Assembly (NCBI GenBank): GCA_009746045.1
Contig: RPFO01000333.1
Location: 653,446-717,445, forward strand
Length of the DNA stretch: 64,000 nt
Direction of reading: 5' to 3'
DNA from: Mesostigma viride
Taxonomy: Eukaryota > Streptophyta > Mesostigmatophyceae > Mesostigmatales > Mesostigmataceae
The notes below the pieces were generated by a model. That model was not told the DNA's origin and ran no database searches. It saw nothing but the letters and a program-made list of their open reading frames with translations. Position 1 is the first letter of the stretch; every line of letters starts with the position of its first letter. Both the position numbers and the translations under genes were made by a program. This document shows, piece after piece, positions 1 to 9,619 of the stretch.

Positions 1-240
1 GGCCAAGTGGGCCCAGGTCATAGAGGACAACGAGCCCCCCCCTGTGGGGAAGCGCCCGCGTGTGCAAACCCACGGGAGGCACGCCAGACAGCTCCCCTAG
101 GGCAGCGTGATGCTGTTTAGATAGACGTGGTAGAATGCTGTTAGATAGAGGTTGTACATAGGTAGCTGATAGATAGATTAGACCGGTAGGACTGTTTGCA
201 CCCATCCATCCATCCATCCATCCATCCATCCATCCATCGG
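1..240 (+). mobile_element. 3' end of a LINE-like retroposon (E type) with CATC tail
   Basis: A reading frame is open from the window edge (codons from base 2) to a TAG at 98-100. Its end (KWAQVIEDNEPPPVGKRPR) resembles the C-terminus of the D-type retroposon ORF near 15.5 kb (RWKKIVKAHTPAPVGKPPP). About 100 bases of non-coding DNA follow, then nine CATC units at 202-238. Stop codon, short UTR and terminal microsatellite is the layout of the other LINE-like 3' ends in this window. The upstream part lies outside the window. Confidence 0.5.
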
Positions 241-303
241 GGTTAATGCTCCTTGACTCCCCAACATGGAACACGAGTCTAATTAATTAATTAATTAATT
301 AAT
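241..303 (+). mobile_element. B-type retroposon 3' terminus (hairpin plus TTAA tail)
   Basis: This short fragment reads GCTCCTTGACTCCCCAAC, then an ACACGAGT segment and a (TTAA)n tail at 281-303. It matches the 3' termini of the complete B-type copies near 29.34, 27.52 and 37.42 kb. Only the last 60 or so bases of the element are present, so this is a very strongly 5'-truncated copy or a fragment. Confidence 0.55.
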
Positions 304-602
304 GGGCGCACATGCGCGTGGGCCACATGCTAGGCTAAGCCTGACTAATCTACACTACTGGTATATATTCCCTAGTCTGAGGTGGCAGGAGGGGCCTGCC
401 AGGGCTTGTGGTCAACGTGGATGACCGCCCCCCTCCAGCTAGTATATACCGGCTTCCCCCTTGCGCTCTGCCGGAGCTGAAGGTAGGTCGGCCATAGCTC
501 GCGTCGCCGCGGTTGCTGGGCCAGGGTCAAGTCGTCGTCCAGCGTGAAGCGAGTCTCCGAGAGCTTCTTGCGGCATTTAAGGAACGCCAGCTTTTCCGCC
601 TC
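303..602 (-). mobile_element. A-type retroposon, 5'-truncated ORF1 end plus short 3' UTR
   Basis: On the minus strand this encodes the C-terminal end of an L1 ORF1-like protein: KLAFLKCRKKLSETRFTLDD, then RRRELWPTYLQLRQSARGKP, ending PPATSD and a stop at 372-374. The 3' UTR (tagtgtagatta... gtgcgcccat) joins the TTAA run at 281-303 directly, unlike the longer 3' UTR of the copy at 1786-2262. It lies head-to-head with the plus-strand copy that begins at 604, making an imperfect palindrome. Confidence 0.65.
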
Positions 603-603
603 A

Positions 604-1060
604 ACGTCATTGTCAAGAATCTCTAGATGGAGGAAGGTGAGAATTCCGAGAAGCTTGCGCGTGCTTTTGAGAGAGAAATCCTTGATCGCATGGGCCTTAC
701 TGGTGAGATCGAGCTGGTCGCCCACCGCCTTCCCCGCGCGCGGGGTAAGGCAGGGCCGCCCCCGCTCCTTCTCACCTTTAAGACCCCGGCGGACAAGATT
801 TCTTTTCTCAGACGCCGCAAGCGGCTCGAGAAGACTCTCTTCACCCTTGATGACGACTTGACCCTGGCGCAGCAACAACGGCGACGGGAGCTATGGCCGA
901 CCTACCTCCAGCTCCGGCAGACCACTTGAGGCGGGCCAGCTGGTGTACTGGAAGGGGGCGGCCATCTACGTCGGCCACAAGCCCTGGCAGGCGACCCCCG
1001 CGGCCCCAGCGACTCCAGACGCCCCAGCTTAGGGGAATACAGCAGTAGTAGTGTAGAATA
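604..1060 (+). mobile_element. A-type retroposon, frameshifted ORF1 copy
   Basis: Bases 627-929 encode the RRM-like and C-terminal part of the A-type ORF1 (LTGEIELVAHRLPRARGKAG, KLISF-type core, FTLDDDLTLAQQQRRRELWP). The frame is then lost. In another frame the normal ending continues as LVYWKGAAIYVGHKPW to a stop near 1031, so one indel near 925 breaks this copy. Compared with the copy at 1069-1785 it has diverged, for example FLRRRKRLEKTLFTLDD in place of FLKCRKKLSETRFTLDD. It is a dead copy, joined end-to-end to the next one. Confidence 0.6.
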
Positions 1061-1068
1061 GATAGACC

Positions 1069-1785
1069 GTGGCCATGTACATGTCCGCCGCCGCCTCCAC
1101 CTCCACGGCCATTTCCGCCTCCACTGCCGACATCAAAGCCCAGCTCCTCGACCTCGACCAACGCCTTCAAGCCACCGCCAACGCCCTTGAGAGCTTGCAT
1201 GACACCGCCGGCCTCACCGCCCAGGCGGTGAAGGACATCGCCGCCCAGCCGGCGCCTGCTGGCTCGGCCGGCGATGCTCCCTCCACCTGGGCGGACTTGC
1301 TTAAGCAGCACACCACCTCCACCACCTCCACCATCTCGGCACAACTCAAGCAACAAGCCCTCGACCTTCGCGAGGAAGCCGACATCGCCCGGCGCAGCCA
1401 CAATGTCATCGTCAAGCACTTCGACCAGCAGGCAGGTGAGACCTCCACGAGCCTTCTTGAGGCATTTAAGCGCGCCATTCTTGCCCCCATGTTACTCACT
1501 GGTGAGCTGGACATGTCGGCTGTCCGCCTCCCCCGCGCGCGGGGGAAGGCTGGCCCGGCCCCCGTGCTCCTCACCTTTAAGTACATGGCGGACAAGCTGG
1601 CGTTCCTTAAATGCCGCAAGAAGCTCTCGGAGACTCGCTTCACGCTGGACGACGACTTGACCCTGGCCCAGCAACAACGGCGACGCGAGCTATGGCCGGC
1701 CTACCTTCAGCTCCGGCAGAGCGCAAGGGGGAAGCCGGTATACTGGAGGGGGGCGGTCATCCACGTTGATCAGAATCCACGTTGA
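1069..1785 (+). CDS. L1 ORF1-like RNA-binding protein (A-type retroposon, 5'-truncated)
   Basis: Predicted 238 residues. Residues about 10-125 are Ala/Gln/Asp-rich heptad-like helices (STADIKAQLLDLDQRLQ; LKQQALDLREEADIARRSHN), consistent with a coiled coil. Residues about 130-185 form an RRM-like stretch (RLPRARGKAGPAPVLLTFKY). Residues about 185-230 are the C-terminal domain (FTLDDDLTLAQQQRRRELWP...GKPVYWRGAVIHVD), which matches the general pattern of L1 ORF1p C-terminal domains. The first Met is probably not the original start, because the copy at 25.65 kb extends much further upstream. A short duplication (tccacgttga repeated at about 1757-1781) shifts the frame and gives the ending DQNPR in place of HKPWQ...PPATSD. 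No reverse transcriptase follows; the stop leads straight into the 3' UTR. The function (RNP formation for retrotransposition) is inferred. Confidence 0.6.
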   Translation: MAMYMSAAASTSTAISASTADIKAQLLDLDQRLQATANALESLHDTAGLTAQAVKDIAAQPAPAGSAGDAPSTWADLLKQHTTSTTSTISAQLKQQALDLREEADIARRSHNVIVKHFDQQAGETSTSLLEAFKRAILAPMLLTGELDMSAVRLPRARGKAGPAPVLLTFKYMADKLAFLKCRKKLSETRFTLDDDLTLAQQQRRRELWPAYLQLRQSARGKPVYWRGAVIHVDQNPR

Positions 1786-2264
1786 CCACAAGCCCTGGCA
1801 GCCCCCTCCTGCCACCTCAGACTAGGAATATATATACCAGTAGTGTAGATTAGTAAGGCTTAGCCTAGCATGTGGCCCACGCGCATGTGCGCCCATAATG
1901 GCCCCCATGGATGATGCCTTCAACATTTAGCCATGCTTTGTCTATAATGGGACCCCCATGGATGTTGCATTAAGAACTTAGCCATGCTATGCCATGCAGA
2001 GAGATGCTCTCTGTCGAGAAGCCATGCCCTAGCCCTTGCATAGCCATGATGATCTTCCTCCCCCGTGCCAGGATCCCCTTAGCTGGGTTGAACCTGAGAC
2101 AGCATGGTGGTGCCGGTGCCCTTGCGGCACCTAGAGCAAGTGTTGCTTACATTCCCACCCTTGCATGAAGTAGCCTAGGATGTATTTAAAGCCATATGCC
2201 CCTTCTCAGGGATATGTGCTACATTGACTCCCAACGGAGTGATGTTGATAATTAATTAATTAAT
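1786..2264 (+). mobile_element. A-type retroposon 3' UTR and TTAA tail
   Basis: The untranslated 3' end follows the ORF1 at 1069-1785. Its landmarks recur at 26730-27069, 28686-29088 and, inverted, at 31330-31580: a direct repeat around CCCCCATGGATG, a gcagagag...ctctctg hairpin near 2010, the block CACCTAGAGCAAGTGTTGCTTACATT-like at about 2128-2152, and the terminal block GGGATATGTGCTACAT, CTCCCAACGGAGT, then (TTAA)n. Confidence 0.65.
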
Positions 2265-2329
2265 GTACATGTACTCCTAGAGGCACTATCCCAGCTAAGC
2301 CACGCGCTTTATTTAATCATGTACATGTG

Positions 2330-2668
2330 TGCCTATGATGAGCCACACTCCAGATGATGCCTAGCTTTATTTAGTTATGTTGTGCCCATGCAGGGAGTAA
2401 CTCTCTGCTGAGACGCCATGCCCTAGCTTCTTTGTATAGCTATGCTGATCTTCCCCCCCATGACAGGCTCCCCCTTCGCTGGGCATAGCTTGAAGATCAT
2501 GGGGATGCACGTGCCCTGGTGCACCTAGAGCAAGGGTCCTTTACATCCCCACCCTTGCAGGAAGTAGCTTAGGATGTATGATAGGCCATCTGCCCCCTCT
2601 CAAGGGCTATGTGCTACATATACGAGTTCCCAACGGAGTTATGTTACAATTCAATTCAATTCAATTCA
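2330..2668 (+). mobile_element. Second A-type 3' UTR with an AATTC tail
   Basis: This is a diverged copy of the A-type 3' UTR: GATGATGCCTAGCTTTA, GCAGGGAGTAACTCTCTGC hairpin near 2393-2411, AGCAAGGGTCCTTTACATCC, then GTGCTACATA and CCCAACGGAGTTATGTT. It ends in four or five AATTC units (about 2648-2668) where the other copies have TTAA. The different tail on the same 3' end suggests that the terminal microsatellite is added or re-templated during insertion rather than copied faithfully. Confidence 0.6.
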
Positions 2669-3340
2669 GCTTGTCCGCCATGTACTTAAAGGTGAGGAGC
2701 ACGGGTGCCGGGCCAGCCTTCAGTTACGTACCCCGCGCGCGGGGGAGGCGAACAGCCGACATGTTCAGCTCACCAGTGAGTAGCATGGGGGCAAAAATGT
2801 CGCGCTTAAATGCCTCAAGAAGGCTCGTGGAGGTCTCACCTGCCGGCTGGTCGAAGTGCTTGACGATGACATTACAAGTGGCTGCGCCTGGCGATGTCGG
2901 CTTCCTCGCGAAGGTCGAGGGCTTGTTGCTTGAGTTGTGCCGTGATCGATGGTGGAGGGGGTAGAGGTGGTGTGCTGCTTAAGCAAGTCCGCCCAGGTGG
3001 AGGGAGCATCGCCGGCCGGGCCAGCAGGCGCCGGCTGGGCGGCAATGTCCTTCACCGCCTGGGCGGTGAGGCCGGCGGTGTCATGCAAGCACTCAAGGGC
3101 GGTGGCGGTGGCTTGAAGGCGTTGGTCAAGGTCGAGGAGCTGGGCTTTGATGTCGGCAGTGGAGGCGGAAATGGCCGTGAATTAAGGTGGAGGCGGCGGC
3201 GGTGGAAATGTGAGGAAGTTCAGTAGCCAGCGTGCCACCCATCAGTTGCTGCTACGTCGGCAGGGAGGAAATGAGGTGTTCAAACTGCATGGGCTGGGAC
3301 CACTAGGTCGGCCAGCAACTGCTGTGCATATTTAATTCAT
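2669..3340 (-). mobile_element. A-type retroposon ORF1 copy, antisense and broken
   Basis: The minus strand repeats the A-type ORF1 in several frames: HDTAGLTAQAVKDIAAQPAP and DAPSTWADLLKQHTT near 3000-3090, then the LLTGE...RARG...KYMADKL region near 2670-2790. Frameshifts separate the pieces. At its 5' side (3250-3340) it carries QLLADLVVPA, the same phrase found in D-type ORFs at 4.0 and 15.6 kb, so A and D elements share an upstream module or this copy is a chimera. The copy ends inside the RRM-like region, next to the AATTC tail of the preceding element. Confidence 0.55.
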
Positions 3341-3596
3341 GAATGGCAGGTTTACCCATCGATCTTTCTAGGAATGTCCTTGGGGCCAGGCCAGGTCAGG
3401 ATATGCCGCCCTGGTTGGCCAAGCCGCTGGGGGCCGTGCAGACCGAGGGCGGTGTCTAGTACCTGATTGGTGCACCAGCATGCGAGCAAGATGTCCTACG
3501 AATGCTATCCTAACTTACACTGCCTCATCTCGCCCGAAATGCGAGGCATACCCTGATACAAAGACTCTAAAGACCTATGTGTGGAAAACCCTACGT

Positions 3597-3930
3597 TTAG
3601 GACCTGTCGGAGCATCCTAGTACGTGATCATGCCGTCCAGCCGTGTGGCCGGCAAGTGTGTCCGTGAGCGTCCATGCCTCGGCGCCATATAGGTGAGCAC
3701 CGTGAGGACCAGGACCTTGAAGAGCACTCGCTTGCGGTGCTAGCTCGCCCAAGCTAGTCCTTCGAGTGCCAGTAGGGGTTAAGCGAATTAACGAAGCCTG
3801 GCCCATGCAGGCCAGGCGGATGCGGATGTCCACATCGTCGGCGGTGTCGGGGAGCATGCACTCCCCAGCAGTTTGAAGCGATCACGGAACTGGACCTCCT
3901 TCCCGTCGAGCAGCCGGGGCTTCGGCGGAT
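3597..3930 (-). pseudogene. Reverse-transcriptase C-terminal fragment of a second LINE type
   Basis: In two or three minus-strand frames I read FKLLGS, ADDVDIRIRLA, LNPYWHSKD and YGAEAWTLTDTL. In RTE/CR1/Jockey-type LINE polymerases the thumb region after the YxDD motif has this order: a FKYLGS-like phrase, a DI..RI..A phrase, an IW.S phrase and YG.E.W. It differs from the L1-type element at 11-16 kb. No catalytic motif lies within the fragment. It is a dead piece between A- and D-type retroposons. Confidence 0.5.
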
Positions 3931-3974
3931 CGCTGGTAGCCCCAATGAATCACCATCGCCCCAGTTGGTAAACC

Positions 3975-4345
3975 TGCCATGAACTATACCAATCAGTTGC
4001 CGACCTATAATGGCCCCAGCCCAGTTTGAACACCGCATTTCCTCCCTCTCTCGATCTTGCTTGGACTGCGCTATGCAGAACAAGAAGAGGTGGCAGACCA
4101 TTGTCCAGGCCCACACGCCAGCCCCTGAGGGCAAGCCCCCCCCCCCCACCACCAGGAGGAAGGGGCTCTTTGCTGAGTAGAGTAGTTAGGATTTTCTAGA
4201 TTAGCTTAGAGTTCTAGCAAGTAGTTAGGTTTCGCGGCTTCACTCCCCTCCATCCATCAAGCAAAGGAATTCGTGCTACATGATCTCCCCACGGGGTCAT
4301 GTTCTAATTTACTTTAATTTAATTTAGTATATCTCCGTGGGGAGC
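3975..4345 (+). mobile_element. D-type retroposon 3' end (copy 1)
   Basis: The plus strand encodes the end of the D-type ORF: FEHRISSLSRS, NKKRWQTIVQAHTPAPEGKP, ending KGLFAE and TAG at about 4178-4180. The 3' UTR (gttaggattttctagattag; ggtttcgcggctt; CCATCCATC) then reaches GTGCTACATGATCTCCCC, ACGGGGTCATGTT and an (AATTT)-like tail to about 4345. The same order occurs at 25.12-25.35 kb and, inverted, at 15.31-15.66 kb. The function of the ORF is not recognised. Confidence 0.6.
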
Positions 4346-4442
4346 ATATGTAACACATATCCCTGAGAAGGGGCATATGCATGGTTTTTTTATGCTCCGT
4401 GACTCCCCAACGGAAGCACAGGTTTAGTTAACTAATTAATTG
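4346..4442. mobile_element. Two retroposon tails, A-type (minus) and B-type (plus)
   Basis: Bases 4346-4385 read, on the minus strand, as the A-type terminus (catatgccccttctc, GGGATATGTG, CTCC...GGAG). Bases 4390-4442 read, on the plus strand, as the B-type terminus (TGCTCCGTGACTCCCCAACG, AGCACAGG, TTAA-rich tail). They are minimal copies stacked onto the D-type tail. Confidence 0.5.
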
Positions 4443-6060
4443 CACACCTCAAGTGCACAACTTTGACTTCAATGAGCTATGAGCCAACGTAAGTTTACCC
4501 TCGCTAGTGCCGCCTCGTTACCCTGTTTCATTCTTCATTCCACCAAATGCGGCGACCAATGTCAGTGCTCCACACACAGCGGCAGGTAGACTTCACTTCC
4601 TTCCCTTCCCTCCCCTCGAAAACCCTCTGAGCTCACAATATGGCAGCTGTTAGATTGACTTCCTTGCAGGCGTCCATTTGACGGTCATATGTGCAGATCT
4701 GGCCAAACTCGGAATTTCGGCTTTGATATCTTGGTGCCAAGTGTCAACTGCATCGCGCCCCAAGCAGTCAGCCTCAAGCAGAGTCACAACAGCCCTGGGC
4801 AGCTATGAGCTCTTCGCACGGCGCACGTGCAACCCAGACCGACATCAAGGCACTAGGCCATCCAGATCGTTTACGAGCATCTTAACATCTTCTAACGCCT
4901 CCCGTAGAGCCGCTCCGTCATCCCCTCCCCATTGATGTCCAGCCTCTGCAACACAAGCACCACATGAGAACAGTCACAGGACGGAAAAAGCCAAGCTGGA
5001 GCACCAATACGAAAGGCAGACGACACTTGGAGACGCATGCCATCATCTGCCTCCCATCTCTCCGAACGGGCTTGGAGCCCAGGCAACCAAATGGTGGCCA
5101 CCCCCATGCCGTCCAGCTGAAGACACGGCGGTGGTCCATACACAGATGCAGCGTTGCTACCAAGGCAGGTGGAATTGGAACTGCCAGGGGGGCTGGAAAT
5201 GACCGTACTTGCGTTGCAGGCGGCAAAATGCACGTCAAACAAATGCAAACAATCGCAAAAAATCCCCATCAATATTCCAGTAAAGCTAGCCCATTACAGC
5301 TGGGGAGAAAGTTAACAAACCAGGCGACTCTGCGCCGGCTTCATGGCTCGTGTCTTGTGATAAAGCGATCAAGGTTGCCTCCTATATAATAACAAGTGGC
5401 ACCTTATATAACTCTAAATGGCAATAACTCGAAGGCAGGAGAAACCAGTGATTCAATAAAGGTTTTTTCACTGAGCACCATGTGGCATATTGAACTACCG
5501 AACCAAGCTTTGGCTCGCCAAATGTGTGGCTTTTACCCAATGGGAACTTGGGCACGGCACCGCCACGTGTGGCGACTGGCGGGCGGGCAAGTCAAATGGC
5601 TTCCCTAGTCACACCCTTCTAAACCTGTCACCTGTCACTGGCGGGCGGCCTTCCGAGTGAGTTCTGAGCGGAATCTTCAAGTATACTACGGTGTGGCGCG
5701 GCGCTTACTAGCCAGTCATCTTGTGAGCGTCAGGCGACCAACGCACACGAGTTGACATGCCGACAGCCGATTCCCTGTTGTTGTTGCACATGGCACTGGG
5801 CCATTGGTGACCGGCGGAAGCTACTAGTACTAGTACGTGATGCAAACTGGGTAGACTTGCCGTGGAGCGCTGGATGGAACTCATGTTGACACGGCCAAGT
5901 GCGGCGTCACGAGGTACCTGTATTGGATTCAGCACGGCCATTATGTGGCGACCAGCAGTTGCAAAGTTGCACAGTACCGACGCTTTGCGGCGTATTGGGA
6001 GCTGTCATTTGGGGGTGATGTAGCCACAATGACCAACCTGACGCTACACCGCCACATTTG
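4443..6060. other. No recognisable gene (1.6 kb)
   Basis: All open frames here are short, overlap on both strands and lack known motifs. I see no retroposon landmarks and no convincing splice-joined exons. The stretch may be intergenic DNA downstream of the minus-strand gene at 6.2-9.6 kb, or hold its last exons or 3' UTR. Confidence 0.4.
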
Positions 6061-6234
6061 GCGAGCAAAGGCCACTAATTGAAACACTGGCAAAACCCCT
6101 CTGGCGATACTCTGAAAACCCGCAATACCTGCTGCATCATGACTGTTGAGGGCAACGGCAGCAGCGGCCACATGCTGAAACTGCCCCCCCCGCACACACA
6201 CACACCGCCCACACTTTGGCAGCACAGCACCCAC

Positions 6235-9200
6235 CAACTTCGGCCAGCCGTCGCTTGAGCCTCTGGCTGAGCTCCCTCGTGCGCATGATGGCCATCTTGT
6301 CGGCCGGCGCCGCCGCCATCTCCAACAGATCCTCTCGCAGCTCCACGATCTGATGCCACCGCCCGCCACCACACCCGCACACATGCATCCACACAGGCAC
6401 ACAGGCACGCACACAGGCATGCACACCATCGAGCCCGTACACATGCATGCACACAGGCCCGCCCACACGCCCGCCCGCCACCACACCCGCACACATCCAT
6501 GCACACAGGCACACAGGCCCGCACACAGGCCCGCACACACACACATGCATGCACGCATGCACGCACGCCCACCACCAAGCCCGCACACATGCATGCACAC
6601 AGGCACGGATTCACACACGCACACAGGCACGCGCGCGCACACACACACACACACAGAGGCACTGCCGGCAGGGTAAGGAACCATGGGGCATTGCTCACAC
6701 CCAACCGTGCCCCTATACACTTGGAACCGTGCCCCGCTGCGGTGAGAGCAACGAGGCCAGGGAAGCATGCAGCGCGTAGAGTGGAACTAGCCCCCGCTGG
6801 CCTGACCGCTGGCATCCATGCTTTCAGTGTGCCTGTAATACAGGACCAGCCATGCGAGCCGGATGGCATGATGCCAAGCGCTGCCCACTGCCACTCATGT
6901 CTGATGTATGTGCATCCAGCCTCCAGCACACTTGCCTACCTACTCGTTGTCTGCACACCACGCAGGCTAGGCACAGAGCAGGTCGGCGCTCCGCAGAACC
7001 CGCCCGCCCGCCCGCCCGCCCGCCCGCCCGCCCGCCTGCCCGCCCGCCTGCCCGCCCGCCCGCCCGCCCGCCCGCCGGCCCGCCGGCCCGCCGGCCCGCC
7101 GGCCCGCCCGCCTGCCCGCCCGCCCGCCTGCCCGCCCGCCCGCCCGCCCGCCCGCCCTCCCGCCTGCCCGCCTGCCCGCCCGCCCGCCCGCCTGCCCACC
7201 CCACCCCACCCCACCCCACCCCACAAGGAACGCTCACACACAGCCTGAATGCTCACCTTGACCGCAATGTCTTGAATCTCAGCACCTGTGGCAGCATAGG
7301 CCGCATGGGCCATCAAGGTCAAGGCACGCAGGCAGATGAACAAGACTTAGCCCGCCTGGTGCACATCTGGCCAACACGCACGCACATCAGAAAGCACTGG
7401 CAAAAACAAGCGACCAGCATGCGGGTACAAAGTAGGCAGCAGAGCACACCAAGGAGCCATATCAAGAGAAGGCAGGCAGCAGACATGGCCCACCATGAGT
7501 GGTTGCCCACTTACTCCCCCGCCTCCTCACCATCTGCCCTGGTGGCCCACTCACTCACCTCTTCATCCGTAATCTGCCGCAGAGGCCCACTCACTGATTT
7601 CTCTCATCCGCACCCCCGCCACGCATCCCCGCCACGCATCCCCGCCACGCATCCCCGCCACGCATCCCCGCCACGCATCCCCGCCACGCATCCCCCGCAG
7701 CGGCTCACTCACTGATCTGTCGGTTGGTGATCACGCGCGCCTCCTCCTCGGGGGACAACGGCACAACAGGAGCCGCCTCGGCCGCACTAGCAGTCGACGA
7801 GCCGCCACCGTCCGAGTACCGTCCGGCAGCAGGCAGCGAGGCCATGCCGACAACTCCACCGGTTGAGCTGCGTGGGGCCACATCACCCCCAAGGAACTTG
7901 GCCTCCGTCTCCTCGCCTCGCAGCAGCAGCTTCAGGAAGCCTTCCTCCAGTACCTGCAGGCACGCAGCCATGCCTCCCGCACGCGTACGAGGGGCACACC
8001 CGTGAGGACAGATGCACTGGATGGAGGAGGGGTCCAGGAGGAACCGGAACGAGGCAGAGGCATGGGGCAGTGGGCAGTCCACTAAAGGTCGGCAGGTAGG
8101 TAGGTCCGTGGGGGGGGCCGGCAGAAGCTTCCCTGGTAGGATGGCCGAGCACGCCTTGGCTTCCCTGCCTTCATGTGGTGTTGGTTGTGGGGGGAATCTT
8201 ACATTCGTCATGCCGCATAGGCAACACTACCGCGTGAAGATGCACGGTGCAGACGCGGCAACCACAGTCCCAAACAGGGCCAATAATCTCACAGCATGAT
8301 GGCGCACAGGACATGTCGCGGCGCGCGCCTGGTCCCGCGCCGCTCCACCAATAATGGTGGGTGTGTGGAGTGCACAAATAATGGTGGGGGTGGGGAGTGC
8401 ACAAATAATGGTGGGGGTGGGGAGTGCACAAGTAATGGTGGGGGTGGGGAGTGCACAAATAATGGTGGGGGTGGGGAGTGCACAAGCAATGGTGGGGGTG
8501 GGGAGTGCACAAATAATGGTGGGGGTGGGGTGTGCACCAATAATCGTGGGGGTGGGGGGTGCACTGATAATCGTTGGTCGGGAGTGCACATGCCTTGCTG
8601 CTCGACGTAAAGAAGCATCACCTGTAAGATGCAGTCTAAATATACAGTGAACATGTGTCTAAATATACAGTGATCGTGTGTCTAAATATACAGTGATCGT
8701 GTGTCTAAATATACAGTGAACATGTGTACAAATATACAGTGATCGTGTGTCAAAATATACAGTGATCGTGTGTCTAAATATACAGTGCCTGTCCGGAGTG
8801 CCTGATCAGAATATACAGTGAACATGTGTCTAAATATACAGTGATCGTGTGTCCAAATAAACAGTGATCGTGTGTCCAAATATACAGTGATCGTGTGTCT
8901 AACTATACAGTGATCGTGTGTCTAAACATACAGTGAACATGTGTACAAATATACAGTGATCGTGTGTCTAAACATACAGTGAACATGTGTACAAATATCC
9001 AGTGATCGTGTGTCAAAATATACAGTGATCTTGTGTCTAAACATACAGTGATCTTGTGTCAAAATATACAGTGAACGTGTGTCTAACTATACAGTGATCG
9101 TGTGTCTAAATATACAGTGAACGTGTGTCCAAATATACAGTGATCGTGTGTCCAAATATACAGTGATCGTGTGTCTAACTATACAGTGATCGTGTGTCCC

Positions 9201-9572
9201 AATATACAGTGAACTTGTGTCCAAATATACAGTGTCATACTCTACACATTTGCCACATTTGCTGTGTGGCACCTGGCTGCCTCCCTGGTAAAGAGCACAA
9301 TAGGGAAAGCCCAGCAATTCTCCCTGACCTCCCGGTGCCGGTTGGCACAACTCCGCGGCATATGTGTGTGAGAGGGTTTTCCACATGAGAGGGGTTACTA
9401 CCTCGATCGCATCGCCCACTTTCTCCTGCGGCGGGCGTGGGTCCTGGATCAACATGGACACCTTGTCGCGCGCCTCGCTCACGTTGGCCGCCAAGTCATC
9501 CCTGGAATGGAACACCCCACCAAGAAACAACCGCGGCGCAATGGCAGCATGCGTGAATAGCAGCACCAGGCT
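6235..9572 (-). CDS. Probable multi-exon host gene of unknown function
   Basis: The gene is inferred from splice-compatible minus-strand segments. Exon A, 9572-9402: ...FHSRDDLAANVSEARDKVSM, then PRPPQEKVGDAIE, bounded by TAG and GTAGTA. Exon B, 7953 to about 7714: VLEEGFLKLLLRGEETEAKF, then a Ser/Ala/Gly-rich stretch and SPEEEARVITNRQ, with CAG acceptor and GTGAGT donor. A and B join in phase 0 (AIE|VLEEGF). Weaker candidates are a 15-base exon near 7565-7579 (ITDEE, with cag acceptor and gtgagt donor), a segment ending at 7257 (AHAAYAATGAEIQDIAVK|gtgagc), and exon E, 6349-6235 (IVELREDLLEMAAAPADKMA, then RELSQRLKRRLAE), which looks helical or coiled-coil. I do not recognise the family. The pieces are charged and helix-rich, as in a cytosolic scaffold protein. 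The introns hold every tandem array in 6.3-9.3 kb. The 5' and 3' ends of the gene are not identified. Confidence 0.4.
6353..6660. repeat. CA-rich minisatellite (CACACAGGCACG-like)
   Basis: Irregular 8-20 base units made of CACACAGGC, CCCGCACACATGCATG and CACACGCC, grading into pure (CA)n at 6636-6655. Several long open frames on both strands (HTHTGT- and VCVCAC-like) are by-products of the repeat. It lies just upstream, on the minus strand, of exon E of the putative gene. Confidence 0.85.
6999..7224. repeat. GCCC/GCCT/GGCC tetranucleotide array and CCCCA array
   Basis: Bases 6999-7199 are near-perfect 4-base units (CCCG, with CCTG and CCGG variants grouped in blocks). Bases 7196-7224 are (CCCCA)n. 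The PPARPPAR-type and AGGRAGG-type frames here arise from the repeat and are not proteins. Confidence 0.9.
7613..7697. repeat. 13-base tandem repeat CCCGCCACGCATC, about six copies
   Basis: Six near-identical 13-base units run from 7613 to 7694, immediately 3' (minus strand) of the exon B donor site of the putative gene. Confidence 0.9.
8350..8590. repeat. 30-base G-rich minisatellite
   Basis: About eight units of AATAATGGTGGGGGTGGGGA plus GTGCACA, with substitutions such as AGTAATGG and AGCAATGG. Both strands are open through it (CTNNGGGGE-type and HPHHYL-type frames), purely because the 30-base unit contains no stop. Confidence 0.9.
8636..9236. repeat. 23-base tandem array, about 26 copies
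   Basis: The unit is TCTAAATATACAGTGATCGT plus GTG, with two main variants (GATCGTGTG and GAACATGTG) and scattered substitutions (AACTATAC, AAACATAC, TTGTG). The units are directly adjacent with no spacers. One unrelated 25-base interruption occurs near 8790-8813. The array lies between exons A and B of the putative minus-strand gene. Confidence 0.9.
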
Positions 9573-9619
9573 CTACGAGGTAAGTGTCTCGTGGATGCAG
9601 GAATATGGACATCACTAGT

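Noticed and set aside
202-238. Telomeric or centromeric repeat
   Set aside because: The CATC tetranucleotide run is short and follows a retroposon 3' UTR; it is a retroposon tail.
6499-7715. PPARPPAR- and AGGRAGG-rich proteins
   Set aside because: Translation of the GCCC tetranucleotide array; open in several frames on both strands.
8636-9236. CRISPR-like array (repeats of 23 bases)
   Set aside because: Units are directly adjacent with no unique spacers, in eukaryotic intronic DNA, and no cas genes are present.
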